NCBI RefSeq assembly: GCF_007833355.1
Contig: NZ_CP020914.1
Coordinates: forward strand, 1,722,047 to 1,786,046
Direction: 5' to 3'
From: Denitratisoma sp. DHT3
GTDB lineage: Bacteria; Pseudomonadota; Gammaproteobacteria; Burkholderiales; Rhodocyclaceae
Length of the DNA stretch: 64,000 nucleotides
The translations under genes were made by a program, and so were the position numbers. Under the pieces are notes generated by a model. It was not told the origin of the DNA, did not search any database, and worked only from the letters and a program-made list of their open reading frames with translations. Shown piece after piece: positions 11,211 through 24,231 of the stretch; position 1 is the stretch's first letter; each line of letters opens with the position of its first letter.

Positions 11211-12147
11211 AGCTCATCAGCCGTTCGAAACGACGTGCGACGAGCTCCGTGGCTTGCATCCCGGATAACTGCTTGAGCGAGTCCTGCAGGATCTTCTTCA
11301 GGGCGCCGGCCATGGCGACGTGATCCCGATGGGCGCCACCGCAAGGCTCATTCACAATCCGATCCACCAACCCCAGGGATTTCAGCCGAGTCGCGGTGAT
11401 ACCCATGGTTTCCGCCGCCACGGGTGCCATTTCGGAGCTTTTCCAGAGAATCGACGCGCAACCCTCGGGAGAAATGACGGCATAGGTGGAATATTGGAGC
11501 ATCAGCACGACATCGCCCATTGCAATCGCCAGCGCACCACCGGAGCCACCTTCGCCGATGACCGTCGTGATCAGGGGCACACGAAGCTCGGCCATCGCAT
11601 AAAGGTTGTGCCCGATCGCCTCCGACTGGCCACGCTCTTCCGCATCGATCCCTGGATACGCACCCGGCGTATCGACGAAAGTGAAAATCGGCAACTCAAA
11701 GCGCTCGGCAAGTTTCATCAGGCGCAGCGCCTTACGATACCCCTCCGGACGCGGCATGCCGAAATTTCTGGAAATCTTCTCCTTGGTATCGCGCCCCTTC
11801 TGGTGACCGATCACCATGCAGGGTTGACCGTTGAATCGGGCCAGGCCGCCGACAATCGCAGAGTCGTCGGCAAAGCTGCGATCACCATGAAGCTCTTCGA
11901 AATTGGTGAAGATATGCTCGATGTAATCCAGCGTGTAGGGACGCTGCGGATGGCGGGCCACTTGGGCGATCTGCCATGGCGTGAGCTTGGTATAGATATC
12001 CCGCGTCAAGGATTGGCTCTTTGCCTCGAGGCGACTGATTTCCTCGGAAATATCAACGGCGGAATCGTCCTGAACGAAGCGCAGTTGTTCAATCTTCGCT
12101 TCAAGTTCAGCAATCGGCTGCTCGAATTCAAGAAAAGTCGTTTTCAT
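11179..12147 (-). CDS. accA: acetyl-CoA carboxylase carboxyltransferase subunit alpha
   Basis: This 322-residue subunit transfers the carboxyl group from biotin-BCCP to acetyl-CoA in fatty acid synthesis. The N-terminal coiled segment ([17 protein letters not shown]), [20 protein letters not shown] and the oxyanion-loop region [15 protein letters not shown] are all present. ATG 12147 is chosen over an upstream in-frame start within the rRNA terminator region because it gives the family N-terminus [16 protein letters not shown] hexamer a few bases upstream could be a -10 element, which would give a very short leader. Confidence 0.97.
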   Translation of the reverse strand: MKTTFLEFEQPIAELEAKIEQLRFVQDDSAVDISEEISRLEAKSQSLTRDIYTKLTPWQIAQVARHPQRPYTLDYIEHIFTNFEELHGDRSFADDSAIVGGLARFNGQPCMVIGHQKGRDTKEKISRNFGMPRPEGYRKALRLMKLAERFELPIFTFVDTPGAYPGIDAEERGQSEAIGHNLYAMAELRVPLITTVIGEGGSGGALAIAMGDVVLMLQYSTYAVISPEGCASILWKSSEMAPVAAETMGITATRLKSLGLVDRIVNEPCGGAHRDHVAMAGALKKILQDSLKQLSGMQATELVARRFERLMSYGKFKEQALH

Positions 12148-12202
12148 AGGGGCGCATTTTACCTTCACCCATGGCGATTCGATGTTCAGATGCCTGAAAA
12201 AC

Positions 12203-12238
12203 AAAAACCCCAGTCTATTTTTTAGGCTGGGGTTTTTG
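12203..12238 (-). terminator. rho-independent terminator of the rRNA operon
   Basis: A 10 bp stem with one mismatch (12208-12217 with 12223-12232, loop of five bases) has an A-run on one side and a T-run on the other. In the minus direction it reads CCCCAGCCTA-loop-TAGACTGGGG followed by TTTTTGTTTTT. It lies just downstream of the 5S gene and upstream of accA, and it looks usable in both directions. Confidence 0.88.
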
Positions 12239-12250
12239 GGGGGTGAGGAG

Positions 12251-12363
12251 TCTGGCGCTGACCTACTTTCGCGGGCGGAGGCCCACTATCATTGGCGCGG
12301 TCCTGTTTCACGGTCCTGTTCGGGAAGGGAAGGGGTGGTTCCAAGACGCTATGGGCACCAGAC
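12251..12363 (-). rRNA. rrf: 5S ribosomal RNA
   Basis: A region of about 113 bases reads as 5S rRNA on the minus strand. The ends TCTGGTGCCCATAGC and GGTCAGCGCCAGA pair as helix I, and internal CCCGAAC and CGCGAAAGTAGG segments match the conserved loops. It is the last gene of the operon, about 133 bases after 23S. Ends are estimated to within a few bases. Confidence 0.93.
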
Positions 12364-12481
12364 GAAACTGGCTGTGCGGGGTTAAGCGGGGGTGGTTTGC
12401 TTAACGGGCACAGAGGAGGAGAAGTAAAGGGTGGGGGTTGGTGATTGCTTGTGACAAGGGCGAGCGCAGCCGATGAGAGAT

Positions 12482-12496
12482 GAGCTCAGGGTTATA

Positions 12497-12504
<8 letters not shown>
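12482..12504 (-). repeat. 3' arm of 23S precursor processing stem
   Basis: This 23-base segment is the inverted complement, with one mismatch, of 15378-15400. The two flank and slightly enter the mature 23S ends, so they would form the long helix cut by RNase III during 23S maturation. Confidence 0.85.
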
Positions 12505-15377
<2,873 letters not shown>

Positions 15378-15384
<7 letters not shown>

Positions 15385-15400
15385 CTATAACGCTGAGCTC
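15378..15400 (-). repeat. 5' arm of 23S precursor processing stem
   Basis: This is the partner of 12482-12504: 23 bases with a single mismatch when inverted. It covers the first few bases of 23S and its immediate leader. Confidence 0.85.
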
Positions 15401-15660
15401 CGGTTCCCCGGACCCCTCATCATATGGCGCAACTCGCGCTTGTTTTTTCCACACCCGGGCTGGTTCAAAGCCAGGTATGGAGAGAATGCAATCACACAAC
15501 CCATACGCCGATCCATTCCTGGATCTTCGTATGACTTTACTTCTCCATTTTGTTAAAGATCAGACAACCGATTCACTTCTACTATCGGCCCGCCACTCTT
15601 TGAGTCGCTATCTCAACACGCCACGACCCACATGCCGCGCTCAGATAGCCCTTCAATTCA

Positions 15661-15736
15661 TGGTGGAGGCAGACGGGATCGAACCGACGACCCCCTGCTT
15701 GCAAAGCAGGTGCTCTCCCAGCTGAGCTATGCCCCC
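15661..15736 (-). tRNA. alaT: tRNA-Ala (anticodon TGC)
   Basis: This 76-base tRNA reads GGGGGCATAGCTCAGCTGGG at its 5' end on the minus strand. The anticodon loop contains TGC, the T-arm is GGTTCGATCC, and the 3' CCA is encoded. It sits in the 16S-23S spacer, 11 bases after tRNA-Ile. Confidence 0.98.
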
Positions 15737-15747
15737 TCTATTTCCGG

Positions 15748-15824
15748 TGGTGGGTCTGGTTGGGTTCGAACCAACGACCCCCGCCTTATCAAGACGGTGC
15801 TCTAACCAGCTGAGCTACAGACCC
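15748..15824 (-). tRNA. ileT: tRNA-Ile (anticodon GAT)
   Basis: This 77-base tRNA starts GGGTCTGTAGCTCAG on the minus strand. The anticodon GAT lies in the loop of CTTGATAAG, the T-arm is GGTTCGAACC, and CCA is encoded. It is the first tRNA of the 16S-23S spacer. Confidence 0.98.
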
Positions 15825-15841
15825 ACTGTCTGTACCGCTGA

Positions 15842-15874
15842 ACAACCGATAGGCTGTAGGTGCTCGCCAAGCCT
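15842..15874 (-). repeat. 3' arm of 16S precursor processing stem
   Basis: This segment just downstream of the 16S 3' end is complementary, with a few mismatches, to 17611-17641 upstream of the 16S 5' end. Shared blocks include CGATAGG, GTAGGTGCT and AGCCT orientation-matched. This is the expected geometry of the RNase III stem around 16S. Confidence 0.75.
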
Positions 15875-15880
15875 TTGCTC

Positions 15881-17422
<1,542 letters not shown>

Positions 17423-17610
17423 CAATCTCTTTAACTCACTCAACGAAATTCACAGGCTCAACTTTCGTTAAACCTTTCTTCTTCGTGTAAGTGCTTGCTA
17501 CTTTTTTCATTCGCTTGAAATCCAGCGTGGCTTCCGCCGCAGTACCTCGGTCTCCCTCTGCACCGCATGAATACCCTTCGATCTCGGATATCCACCCGCC
17601 AAGACTCCTC

Positions 17611-17641
17611 AGCCTCGCAAGCACCTACACCTATCGATTGT
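17611..17641 (-). repeat. 5' arm of 16S precursor processing stem
   Basis: This is the inverted partner of 15842-15874, with shared blocks and a few mismatches. It lies about 190 bases upstream of the mature 16S 5' end. Confidence 0.75.
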
Positions 17642-17646
17642 CCAAC

Positions 17647-17659
17647 TTTTTAAAGAACA
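17647..17659 (-). promoter_or_regulatory. boxA-like antitermination site
   Basis: On the minus strand this reads TGTTCTTTAAAAA, close to the boxA element (TGCTCTTTAACA) bound by NusB/NusE in rRNA leaders. Its position between the promoter and the 16S stem fits that role. Confidence 0.65.
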
Positions 17660-17766
17660 CGCTCAAACTTCAGCAAACTTCGCCTACCCCGCAACGCCGC
17701 TCCAGCTCTGCAAATTAACCAACTTTTTGCCGCCTTCTCGCTGCGTTGCGCGTCGAAGAGGTGCGC

Positions 17767-17794
17767 ATTATACGGACCACCTCCTCCCCGTCAA
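17767..17794 (-). promoter_or_regulatory. rRNA operon P1-type promoter
   Basis: On the minus strand the -35 hexamer TTGACG (17789-17794) and -10 hexamer TATAAT (17767-17772) are separated by 16 bases. The upstream AAATTTTTTGTGAA tract looks like an UP element. A GC-rich discriminator follows the -10, as usual for stringently controlled rRNA promoters. The predicted start is near 17760. Confidence 0.88.
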
Positions 17795-17860
17795 CTCCCT
17801 TCACAAAAAATTTCGAATCGACGGAAATCCGCACCGGACACGCGGAGTTCGACGCAAGGC

Positions 17861-19420
17861 TCAGTGGGAAGTTCCCGCCGAACGGGTGACCTTGTTCCAG
17901 ACGTTGTATTTGCCCACGGGCTTGTCCATAGGTAGGCGCTTCACTTCCTTGAAGCTCTTGGCGTCAAAGACGATGATGGCGCCGCCATCGGCCTTGCGCT
18001 CCCACAGGCTGGTCAGGACGTACCGACCGTCCCGGGTGAACTCCGTATGCGCCAAGGTCTTGCCTGGGTCGGTGCGCACCTCGGCGACCTTCTCCAGGGT
18101 TTCCCGATCGATGACGGTCATGGTGTCCTTGGCCTTGCTCATCATCGAATCGGTCCAGACATAACGCGAGCTCTCGTGGCCACGCATGAAAAAACCGGGA
18201 CCGGGTGTGGGAATCTGCTTCAGGACACGCCAATCCTTCATGTCGATGACGCTGATGACTCCTTCCTTCAGGTTGGGCGTGGCCATCACGGCATGGCCCT
18301 GGAACTGCCAGGTGATGCCCGAGCCCAGATGCGGCATGCCGGGAAGGCTAAGGTCGCCGACTTTTTGGCGCACGTCCAGATTGACCACTTGGCCCCGCCC
18401 CGCCTCGCGACTGGCTCCCATCAATTCACTGTAATCCTGGGTGAAGAAAAAGTCGTCGAGGATCTCTGAAAGGAAAGTACGGCGCGGATTGAGGAAACCC
18501 TGAATGAAGGCGCCCTCCTTGTACTGAAAGTCGTGGATGACGCCGACGGGGATGTCCTCGGCCTTGGGGTCGTAGCTGAGTTCCCAGACCTCGGGCACAT
18601 CCTTCAAGGCTGCGACGAAACTCTTGCGGGGAGCGGCATCGTAGACGGCGGAGACGCGGGAGGACCGCTTGCCCTCCTTGTCCTTGACCTCGTGGATGCG
18701 CAACAGATTGAGATCGCCATCCAACAGTACCAGCGTGTTGGGCAGATAGTTGGCGACGGCGACATAGCGGCCATCGTCGGAAACCGCGACATTGCGGGTA
18801 TTGATGCCAGCGCGAATCTCCGCCACCACCTGAAGATTCCACAAGTCGAACTTGCTGATCCAACCGTCGCGGGAGGCAAAGAACACATAGCGCCCGTCGG
18901 AGGTGAATTTGGGGCCGCCATGCAGCGCATAGCGGCTGGGAAAACGATGCAGCACTTCCAGCCGGTCCCCATCCACCACCGAAACATGATGGTCGCCGCC
19001 TTCCACCACGATGAACAGGTTCATCATGTCCACGCCCTTGAAAATGGTGGCGGGACGGTCGGGCAGGCTACCCGGCGCATGCTGGACGATGCGGGAAGCG
19101 CGAATGTCCTGTTCGCTCCAACTCGGCTTGATGAGACCGGGCGTGTAGAGCCAATCCACCAGGGCGCCGATCTCCGCGCTACCGATGCGATCGGCAAAGG
19201 GCTGCATCTGAGTAGCGGCGCGTCCCTCGCGAACGACCCGCAGCGCCTCCGGTTTTTTCAAGCGCTCCAGGCTTTCCGGCAGCAGGGCCGGCCCCATGCC
19301 GCCCAGTCGGTCGGCGCCATGGCAACTGGCGCAATGCTGTTGATAGAGATGTGCGGGCTCCTCGGCCAGAGCCAGGTTGGCGACGAGGGCCGCCACGAAC
19401 ATGAGAGTTTTGCGCAGCAT
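17861..19420 (-). CDS. nirN: NirN, dihydro-haem d1 dehydrogenase (cytochrome c / d1-type)
   Basis: This 519-residue periplasmic protein resembles NirS: a signal peptide (about 1-19), a cytochrome c domain with CASCH (30-34) and a C-terminal eight-bladed d1-type propeller. NirN catalyses the last step of haem d1 formation, oxidising the propionate side chain before the cofactor goes to NirS. It is told apart from NirS by its divergent d1 domain and its position after nirJ, 7 bp away. ATG 19420 gives a clean signal peptide. It is the last gene of the nir cluster and ends 66 bp before the rRNA promoter. Confidence 0.9.
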   Translation of the reverse strand: MLRKTLMFVAALVANLALAEEPAHLYQQHCASCHGADRLGGMGPALLPESLERLKKPEALRVVREGRAATQMQPFADRIGSAEIGALVDWLYTPGLIKPSWSEQDIRASRIVQHAPGSLPDRPATIFKGVDMMNLFIVVEGGDHHVSVVDGDRLEVLHRFPSRYALHGGPKFTSDGRYVFFASRDGWISKFDLWNLQVVAEIRAGINTRNVAVSDDGRYVAVANYLPNTLVLLDGDLNLLRIHEVKDKEGKRSSRVSAVYDAAPRKSFVAALKDVPEVWELSYDPKAEDIPVGVIHDFQYKEGAFIQGFLNPRRTFLSEILDDFFFTQDYSELMGASREAGRGQVVNLDVRQKVGDLSLPGMPHLGSGITWQFQGHAVMATPNLKEGVISVIDMKDWRVLKQIPTPGPGFFMRGHESSRYVWTDSMMSKAKDTMTVIDRETLEKVAEVRTDPGKTLAHTEFTRDGRYVLTSLWERKADGGAIIVFDAKSFKEVKRLPMDKPVGKYNVWNKVTRSAGTSH

Positions 19421-19427
19421 GATGATG

Positions 19428-20585
19428 TCAGGCAGTTGCGGAAGCGACCAGGCCGATTTCGACGTCGTCCAGATAGCAACCCGGATCTTCCGACCAGGGG
19501 TCATTGGTGAGTTTCAGCGCACGCACCCGGGTGTTGCCGTTGCAGATATCCAGATATCCGCAATCGGCGCAGCGGCCGCCGACCGGACGCGGGTGGCGCT
19601 TGAGGCCAGCCATCACGGGATCGGAGATGTCCTGCCAGATCGCCGAAAAGGGCCGCGTCTTCACATTGCCCAGGTTGTGGTGCCACCACATGGTGTCCGG
19701 ATGCACATTTCCCAGATTGTCGATATTGGCGACATTCACCCCGGAGGCATTGCCCCCCCACTGCGCCAGCTTGGCGCGGATGTGTTCAGCGCGATGAGGA
19801 AAGCGCCGCTCCACCCAGTGCAGGAAATACACGCCGTCGGCATCGTTGTTGCCCGTATTGAATTCCCGCCGCAGGCCTCGCTGATGGCACTCCAGGGCAG
19901 TCTCGAACAGCAGGTCCATCGCCTCGCGGGTGGTTCGATGACGCGCGTCATCCTTGCGGTTCTTGTTGCCCCGGCCGGCGTAGTTGAGGTGGGAAAAATA
20001 GAACTTGTCGATGCCTTCCTCATCCATCAAGGCCAGCAACCCCGGCAGGTCATGGGCGTTGTCCTCGGTCATGGTGTAGCGCAGTCCGACCTTGAGGCCG
20101 CGCGCCAGACAAAGGCGGATGCCGGCCAAGGAGGCATCGAAGGCCCCCTCCTTGCGGCGGAAGCGATCATGGGTCGCCCCCAGGCCATCCAGACTGACCC
20201 CCACATAGTCGTAGCCGACAGCCGCAATGGCGTCGATGTTGGCGGCATCGATCAGCGTGCCGTTCGAGGACAGGCTGACGTGGAAGCCCAGCGACTTGGC
20301 CCGCCGCGAGATGTCGAAAATGTCCGGTCGCAGCAGCGGTTCTCCGCCGGAGAGAATCAGGGCCGGCACGCGAAAAGCCCGCAGATCGTCCATTACAGCG
20401 AACACCTCGTCGGTGCTCAACTCGCCGGGAAAATCCTTGTCGGCGGAAATCGAGTAGCAGTGCTTGCAGGTGAGATTGCAGCGGCGCACCAGGTTCCAGA
20501 TCACTACCGGGCCCGGTGCCGGGCGGCGCGGCAGCACCGGGGTGGACTCAAAGATCTCGCTGATGAACTGGGCGATCCGAAACAT
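19428..20585 (-). CDS. nirJ: haem d1 biosynthesis radical SAM protein NirJ
   Basis: This 385-residue radical SAM enzyme removes the two propionate chains from 12,18-didecarboxysirohaem in the haem d1 pathway. The CxxxCxxC motif is Cys36, Cys40, Cys43 in RRCNLTCKHCY. A C-terminal cysteine cluster (CADCGYLDIC, then a Cys in EDPGC) binds a second Fe-S cluster, as in NirJ/SPASM-like proteins. ATG 20585 gives the family N-terminus MFRIAQFI. The long upstream extension of the frame is antisense-type readthrough into nirH. Confidence 0.95.
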   Translation of the reverse strand: MFRIAQFISEIFESTPVLPRRPAPGPVVIWNLVRRCNLTCKHCYSISADKDFPGELSTDEVFAVMDDLRAFRVPALILSGGEPLLRPDIFDISRRAKSLGFHVSLSSNGTLIDAANIDAIAAVGYDYVGVSLDGLGATHDRFRRKEGAFDASLAGIRLCLARGLKVGLRYTMTEDNAHDLPGLLALMDEEGIDKFYFSHLNYAGRGNKNRKDDARHRTTREAMDLLFETALECHQRGLRREFNTGNNDADGVYFLHWVERRFPHRAEHIRAKLAQWGGNASGVNVANIDNLGNVHPDTMWWHHNLGNVKTRPFSAIWQDISDPVMAGLKRHPRPVGGRCADCGYLDICNGNTRVRALKLTNDPWSEDPGCYLDDVEIGLVASATA

Positions 20586-20608
20586 GGGCGACTCCGCGTT
20601 GGCCGAAC

Positions 20609-21133
20609 TCAGGCGACCAGGCGCAGGCCGGTCTTCTTGAGGATGCGGCTGGAGAATAAAACATCCCGCCCCACACAGGCGTCGGGAAACTCTGCGGCGA
20701 TCAGGGCGGCAATCTCCGACACCTGTGCCAGCACCGCCTCCCGGCTCTTGCCATGGACCATGGCGAAAATATTGTAGGACCAATGCGGCAAACGCCGCGG
20801 ACGGCGATAGCAATGGGTAATGGCCGCCAGGGCGCCCAGGCGCTCGCCCACGGCGTCGGCTTGCTCATCGACGATGTTCCAGACACTCATGCCATTGGCG
20901 GTGTAGCCCAAGGCATAGTGGTTGGGTACGGCGCCGATGCGCCGGATGGCGCCGCGCGCCAACATCGCCTGCAGCCGCGCCATGACTTCCTCGGCGCTGA
21001 CCCCCAGTTGCTCCGCCAGCAGATGGTAGGGACGCGCCACCAGCGGCAGGCCAGACTGGGTCGCCAGCACCAGGCGACGCTCGATGTCGTCGATCGCGGC
21101 GTCGAGCGACGGAGTATCCGCGGGACGATTCAT
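20609..21133 (-). CDS. nirH: sirohaem decarboxylase subunit NirH
   Basis: This 174-residue AsnC/Lrp-like protein has an HTH-like N-terminal half and an RAM-like C-terminal half. NirD/L/G/H proteins form the sirohaem decarboxylase complex of haem d1 synthesis. The RPYHLLAEQLG and HCYRRPRRLPHWSYNIF segments are shared with its paralogues. Assignment as NirH rests on its place after nirG and before nirJ and on the C-terminus VLFSSRILKKTGLRL. It overlaps nirG by 4 bases. Confidence 0.88.
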   Translation of the reverse strand: MNRPADTPSLDAAIDDIERRLVLATQSGLPLVARPYHLLAEQLGVSAEEVMARLQAMLARGAIRRIGAVPNHYALGYTANGMSVWNIVDEQADAVGERLGALAAITHCYRRPRRLPHWSYNIFAMVHGKSREAVLAQVSEIAALIAAEFPDACVGRDVLFSSRILKKTGLRLVA

Positions 21134-21600
21134 GCCCGGAGCCTCATTTCGACGAAATACTCCCGCTCCTTGGGAAAGGCGTGCACAGCCAAACCGGTCG
21201 CGATCTCAATGGCCGCGATGGCCTGGCCGATCCCTTCCCGTGTTTCGGTGGCGAGGACGAACCACATGTTGAGCACATGCTCGCGCCGGTAGTTGTGGGC
21301 CACCTGGGGCAACGCATTGACCCGTTCGGCGATGCGCTCGAAGTCATCCTCCGGCACCGCCAGCGCCGCCAGACAGAAAGCCCCGCCCATGCGCTCGATC
21401 TGGAACATGGGGCCGAAGCGGGTCAGCACCCCCGATGCCCGCAGGTGCTGCAAACGAGCCAAGACCTCGTCCTCGCTCATGCCCAGCGCGGCCGCGGCTT
21501 CGGCATAGGGACGCTCGCTGATGGGGAACTCACCTTGCAAGGCATTGATCAACGCCCGATCGCCCTCATCCAGAACAGCCGGCTGGGGCCGCTCAAGCAC
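21130..21600 (-). CDS. nirG: sirohaem decarboxylase subunit NirG
   Basis: This is a 156-residue member of the NirD/L/G/H family, with HNYRREHVLNMWFVLA as the recognisable core. I propose a GTG start at 21600. It is preceded by GGGAG at 6 bases and overlaps the end of nirDL by 8 bases. The longer in-frame ATG starts would run deep into nirDL and add a Ser/Arg-rich stretch unlike the family. The assignment to NirG rather than NirD or NirL comes from gene order. Confidence 0.85.
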   Translation of the reverse strand: MLERPQPAVLDEGDRALINALQGEFPISERPYAEAAAALGMSEDEVLARLQHLRASGVLTRFGPMFQIERMGGAFCLAALAVPEDDFERIAERVNALPQVAHNYRREHVLNMWFVLATETREGIGQAIAAIEIATGLAVHAFPKEREYFVEMRLRA

Positions 21601-22588
21601 AACATTCTCCCGTGAGGTAGCGGGCACCTTGCTGCTTGAAACGCCGCGTCGAGAACAAGACCGCATGGGGATATTGATCCAGCTCATGGCGCCGTGCCAG
21701 GTCGTCGCGCAGCGCGAGCACCTCCTCGCGCGCCTTGCCGTGGATCATGCAGAACAGGTTGTAGGGCCAGTCGGGCAGCGCGCGCTGGCGTCGGTAGCAC
21801 AGCGTGATGCCGGGCGCGCCGGCCAGCCTGCGGCCCAACTCCGAGACGACGGCATCCGGCACATCCCAGACACACATCGCGTTGGCGATGTACCCCAGCT
21901 CATGGTGCCGTACCACCACGCCCAGACGCTTGACCAGTCCCTCGTCGAGCCACCGCTCCAACAACTCCAGGGTGAATGCCTCGCTGAGTCCGGCGCGCTC
22001 GCCCAGCACCTTGAAGGGCCGAGGCTCCACCGGCAGACCGGGCTCCAATGCCGCCAACAGGCCGCGCTCAAGCTCAGGCAAGGCGCAAGCGCGCTCGCCC
22101 GGAACAGCCGCATCAGGCTGGACATGCTTGCAGCCGCCCGCGAGGTCGAACCCCAGATCGATGTGGAAAGATTCCCGCAGCGGCAGCGAAATCAAGGGAC
22201 AGCCGCTCTCCTCGGCGATCGCCCGCAACTGAGCCTCCAGGGCCGCCTCATCGCGTGCGGCGAGGACGAACCAGAGATTGAAGCGATGTTCGCGCTGGTA
22301 GTTGTGATTGACCTGAGCGCGCGCTGTAACCAGCGCCGCCACCCGTTCCAGAGCGTCGGCCGGCACGGCCAGGGCCGCCAGAGTGGATACGCCCACCCGC
22401 TGCGGCGGCAGTACGGCGCCGATGCGGCTCACCACGCCGCGGGCCAGGAAATCGCGATAGCTGTCGATCACCGCCGCCTCCGCCAGGCCCACCTGCTCGC
22501 CGATGGCGCGGAAAGGTCGCGGCAACAGAGGGAAATTCCGCTGGTAGTCGTTGAGCAGGCGAAAGGCCGGGTCGGCGGAGGCGTTCAT
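21593..22588 (-). CDS. nirDL: fused sirohaem decarboxylase subunits NirD-NirL
   Basis: This 331-residue protein contains two copies of the NirD/L/G/H fold: residues about 1-155 (with HNYQREHRFNLWFVLAARD) and about 165-325 (with RPFKVLGERAGLSE and LCYRRQRALPDWPYNLFCM). Each copy keeps the HTH-like and RAM-like halves. Fused NirDL is known in several denitrifiers; here it coexists with separate NirG and NirH. The gene starts 1 base after the nirF stop. Confidence 0.9.
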   Translation of the reverse strand: MNASADPAFRLLNDYQRNFPLLPRPFRAIGEQVGLAEAAVIDSYRDFLARGVVSRIGAVLPPQRVGVSTLAALAVPADALERVAALVTARAQVNHNYQREHRFNLWFVLAARDEAALEAQLRAIAEESGCPLISLPLRESFHIDLGFDLAGGCKHVQPDAAVPGERACALPELERGLLAALEPGLPVEPRPFKVLGERAGLSEAFTLELLERWLDEGLVKRLGVVVRHHELGYIANAMCVWDVPDAVVSELGRRLAGAPGITLCYRRQRALPDWPYNLFCMIHGKAREEVLALRDDLARRHELDQYPHAVLFSTRRFKQQGARYLTGECCA

Positions 22589-22589
22589 A

Positions 22590-23765
22590 TCAGAACCCCG
22601 TGCGGGCGGCCCGCGCGGTGAAGAAAATGCCGCTCGGACTTTGGAGGGGAAGTGTCTTCAATATCTTGCGGGTCGCGGTATCGTAGATCACCACCCGATT
22701 GTCGTCCCGAGCCGAAACCCAGACCGCGCCGCCACGGGGCATGAACTCCATGTGCAAGACCGCCTTGCCCGGTTGCAGAGTATCCACCACCCGCCGTTCC
22801 AGGGTGTCGATCACCTGCACATAACCATTGTCGGGGAATGCAAAATTCACCCATATCTGGCGGCCGTCCGGCCGGGCCATGACGAACACCGGCTGCCCCT
22901 TGAGCGGAATCCGTCCTACCTCGCGCCAGTCCCGGGTATCCACCACAAGCACCTCGTGGCGGCCGATCGCCGGCAGGTAGGCGTAGCCCCCGGCGATCGC
23001 CCAGCCCCGCAAGTGCGGCATCTTGAATACCGGCAGCGGCGCCTCGCCCTTGCCGTAACCATCCAGAATGCGCCGTACGCCCTGCTCCGGACGCCAGGTG
23101 TCGAGCAGCGCCAGCCCGTCCTCGCCGAACAGGCCGGCGATGTAATAGCGTCCGTCCGGCGTCACCAGCCCGTCGTAAGGCTGGCGGCCAGCAGCGTAAC
23201 GCTCGGTGCGTGGATTCCTGGGATCGGAAAAATCGGTGATGCGGATTTCTCCCGCCTCGAACAGCGCGTAGCCGAAACGGTTGCCCGACAGATCCGCCAG
23301 GCCAACCACTTTGGAGCGTTTGCCCTCGCTGCCATAGACCGCCGGCACATCCGCCAGCAATTCCAACGTGTCCGCATCGAAGGCCTTGATGCCGCCCGGC
23401 TCGTAGTTCTGCGCCACCACCAACCGGCCATCCTGCGATATGGCGCCGCCGATGCTATTGCCGGCCTGGATCACGCGACGCGCCAGACGGCCGGCCAGCA
23501 GATCCACCTTGGACAAGCCGCCATCGCGGCCAAACACATAGGCATAACGGCCATCAGGGGAGAACACCGTCGAGGCGTGGGACAGGTCGCCCAACCCCTC
23601 CACCCTGGACAATATCTCGCGCCGCGTCTGGTCCACCAGGGCCACACGGCCATCGGCCCGCTCGATGACCAATCCCAGATCGCCCGTCCCCCGCAGAGGA
23701 TTCTGGGCACAGGCGGTCAGTAGGCAGAGGATGAAAGGGGCGCAGCGACGTACCAACGACATCAT
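22590..23765 (-). CDS. nirF: haem d1 biosynthesis protein NirF
   Basis: This 391-residue protein has a d1-type beta-propeller resembling the C-terminal domain of NirS, with no haem c motif. The N-terminus carries a lipobox ending at Cys19 (LLTAC), so it is probably an outer-membrane-anchored periplasmic lipoprotein. NirF acts late in haem d1 synthesis. It overlaps nirC by 1 base and runs straight into nirDL. Confidence 0.93.
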   Translation of the reverse strand: MMSLVRRCAPFILCLLTACAQNPLRGTGDLGLVIERADGRVALVDQTRREILSRVEGLGDLSHASTVFSPDGRYAYVFGRDGGLSKVDLLAGRLARRVIQAGNSIGGAISQDGRLVVAQNYEPGGIKAFDADTLELLADVPAVYGSEGKRSKVVGLADLSGNRFGYALFEAGEIRITDFSDPRNPRTERYAAGRQPYDGLVTPDGRYYIAGLFGEDGLALLDTWRPEQGVRRILDGYGKGEAPLPVFKMPHLRGWAIAGGYAYLPAIGRHEVLVVDTRDWREVGRIPLKGQPVFVMARPDGRQIWVNFAFPDNGYVQVIDTLERRVVDTLQPGKAVLHMEFMPRGGAVWVSARDDNRVVIYDTATRKILKTLPLQSPSGIFFTARAARTGF

Positions 23766-24121
23766 TATCTTTCCTCCGGAAAACCTTCCACCAGTTTACG
23801 TGCAATCCACAGCGCGTCGCTTTCGCTGAGAATGGATTTCCAGGCCGGCATGGCGGTGCCCGGCCGGCCATGGAGGATGGTGGCCGCCAGGCTGTCCACG
23901 GGTTTGTCCCGCAGCGCGGTGGGAGTCAATGGGGAACCCAGTCCTCCCTTGAGCGTCATGCCATGGCATGAACCGCAGTCCTGCCGCACCAGGCGGATCA
24001 GTTCTTCCTCGCCACCGACCGCCCAGGCGAAGACGGGAACCGTCAAGCACAGCGCCCCGAAAGCGGACAGCAAGATTGTCGACATCGGGCGCGGACGATC
24101 GGGGCGCCTCAGGAAGGCCAT
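23765..24121 (-). CDS. nirC: c-type cytochrome NirC
   Basis: This small monohaem cytochrome c of about 118 residues has CGSCH at 49-53, a probable axial Met in GTAMPAW, and a signal sequence or anchor (about 13-34). NirC can donate electrons to NirS or serve in haem d1 maturation. The start is uncertain: ATG 24121 (chosen) and ATG 24085 are both in frame and neither has a strong ribosome binding site. The frame also extends into nirB. Confidence 0.85.
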   Translation of the reverse strand: MAFLRRPDRPRPMSTILLSAFGALCLTVPVFAWAVGGEEELIRLVRQDCGSCHGMTLKGGLGSPLTPTALRDKPVDSLAATILHGRPGTAMPAWKSILSESDALWIARKLVEGFPEER

Positions 24122-24231
24122 GAGATGATCCCGCTCATCGACTGCGCTGAATACTGCACTTGACTCATCTCCCGCTTCCCATCGGACCGGCGGCGCAGCA
24201 TCCGGCCGACCCGTCCGATGGGTGCCGAACA

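Larger units (their letters stand above)
17423..17766 (-). other. rRNA operon leader
   Basis: This is the transcribed leader between the rRNA promoter and 16S. It holds the 5' arm of the 16S processing stem (17611-17641) and a boxA-like site (17647-17659). I see no coding sequence. The short open frames here have no recognisable product. Confidence 0.75.
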
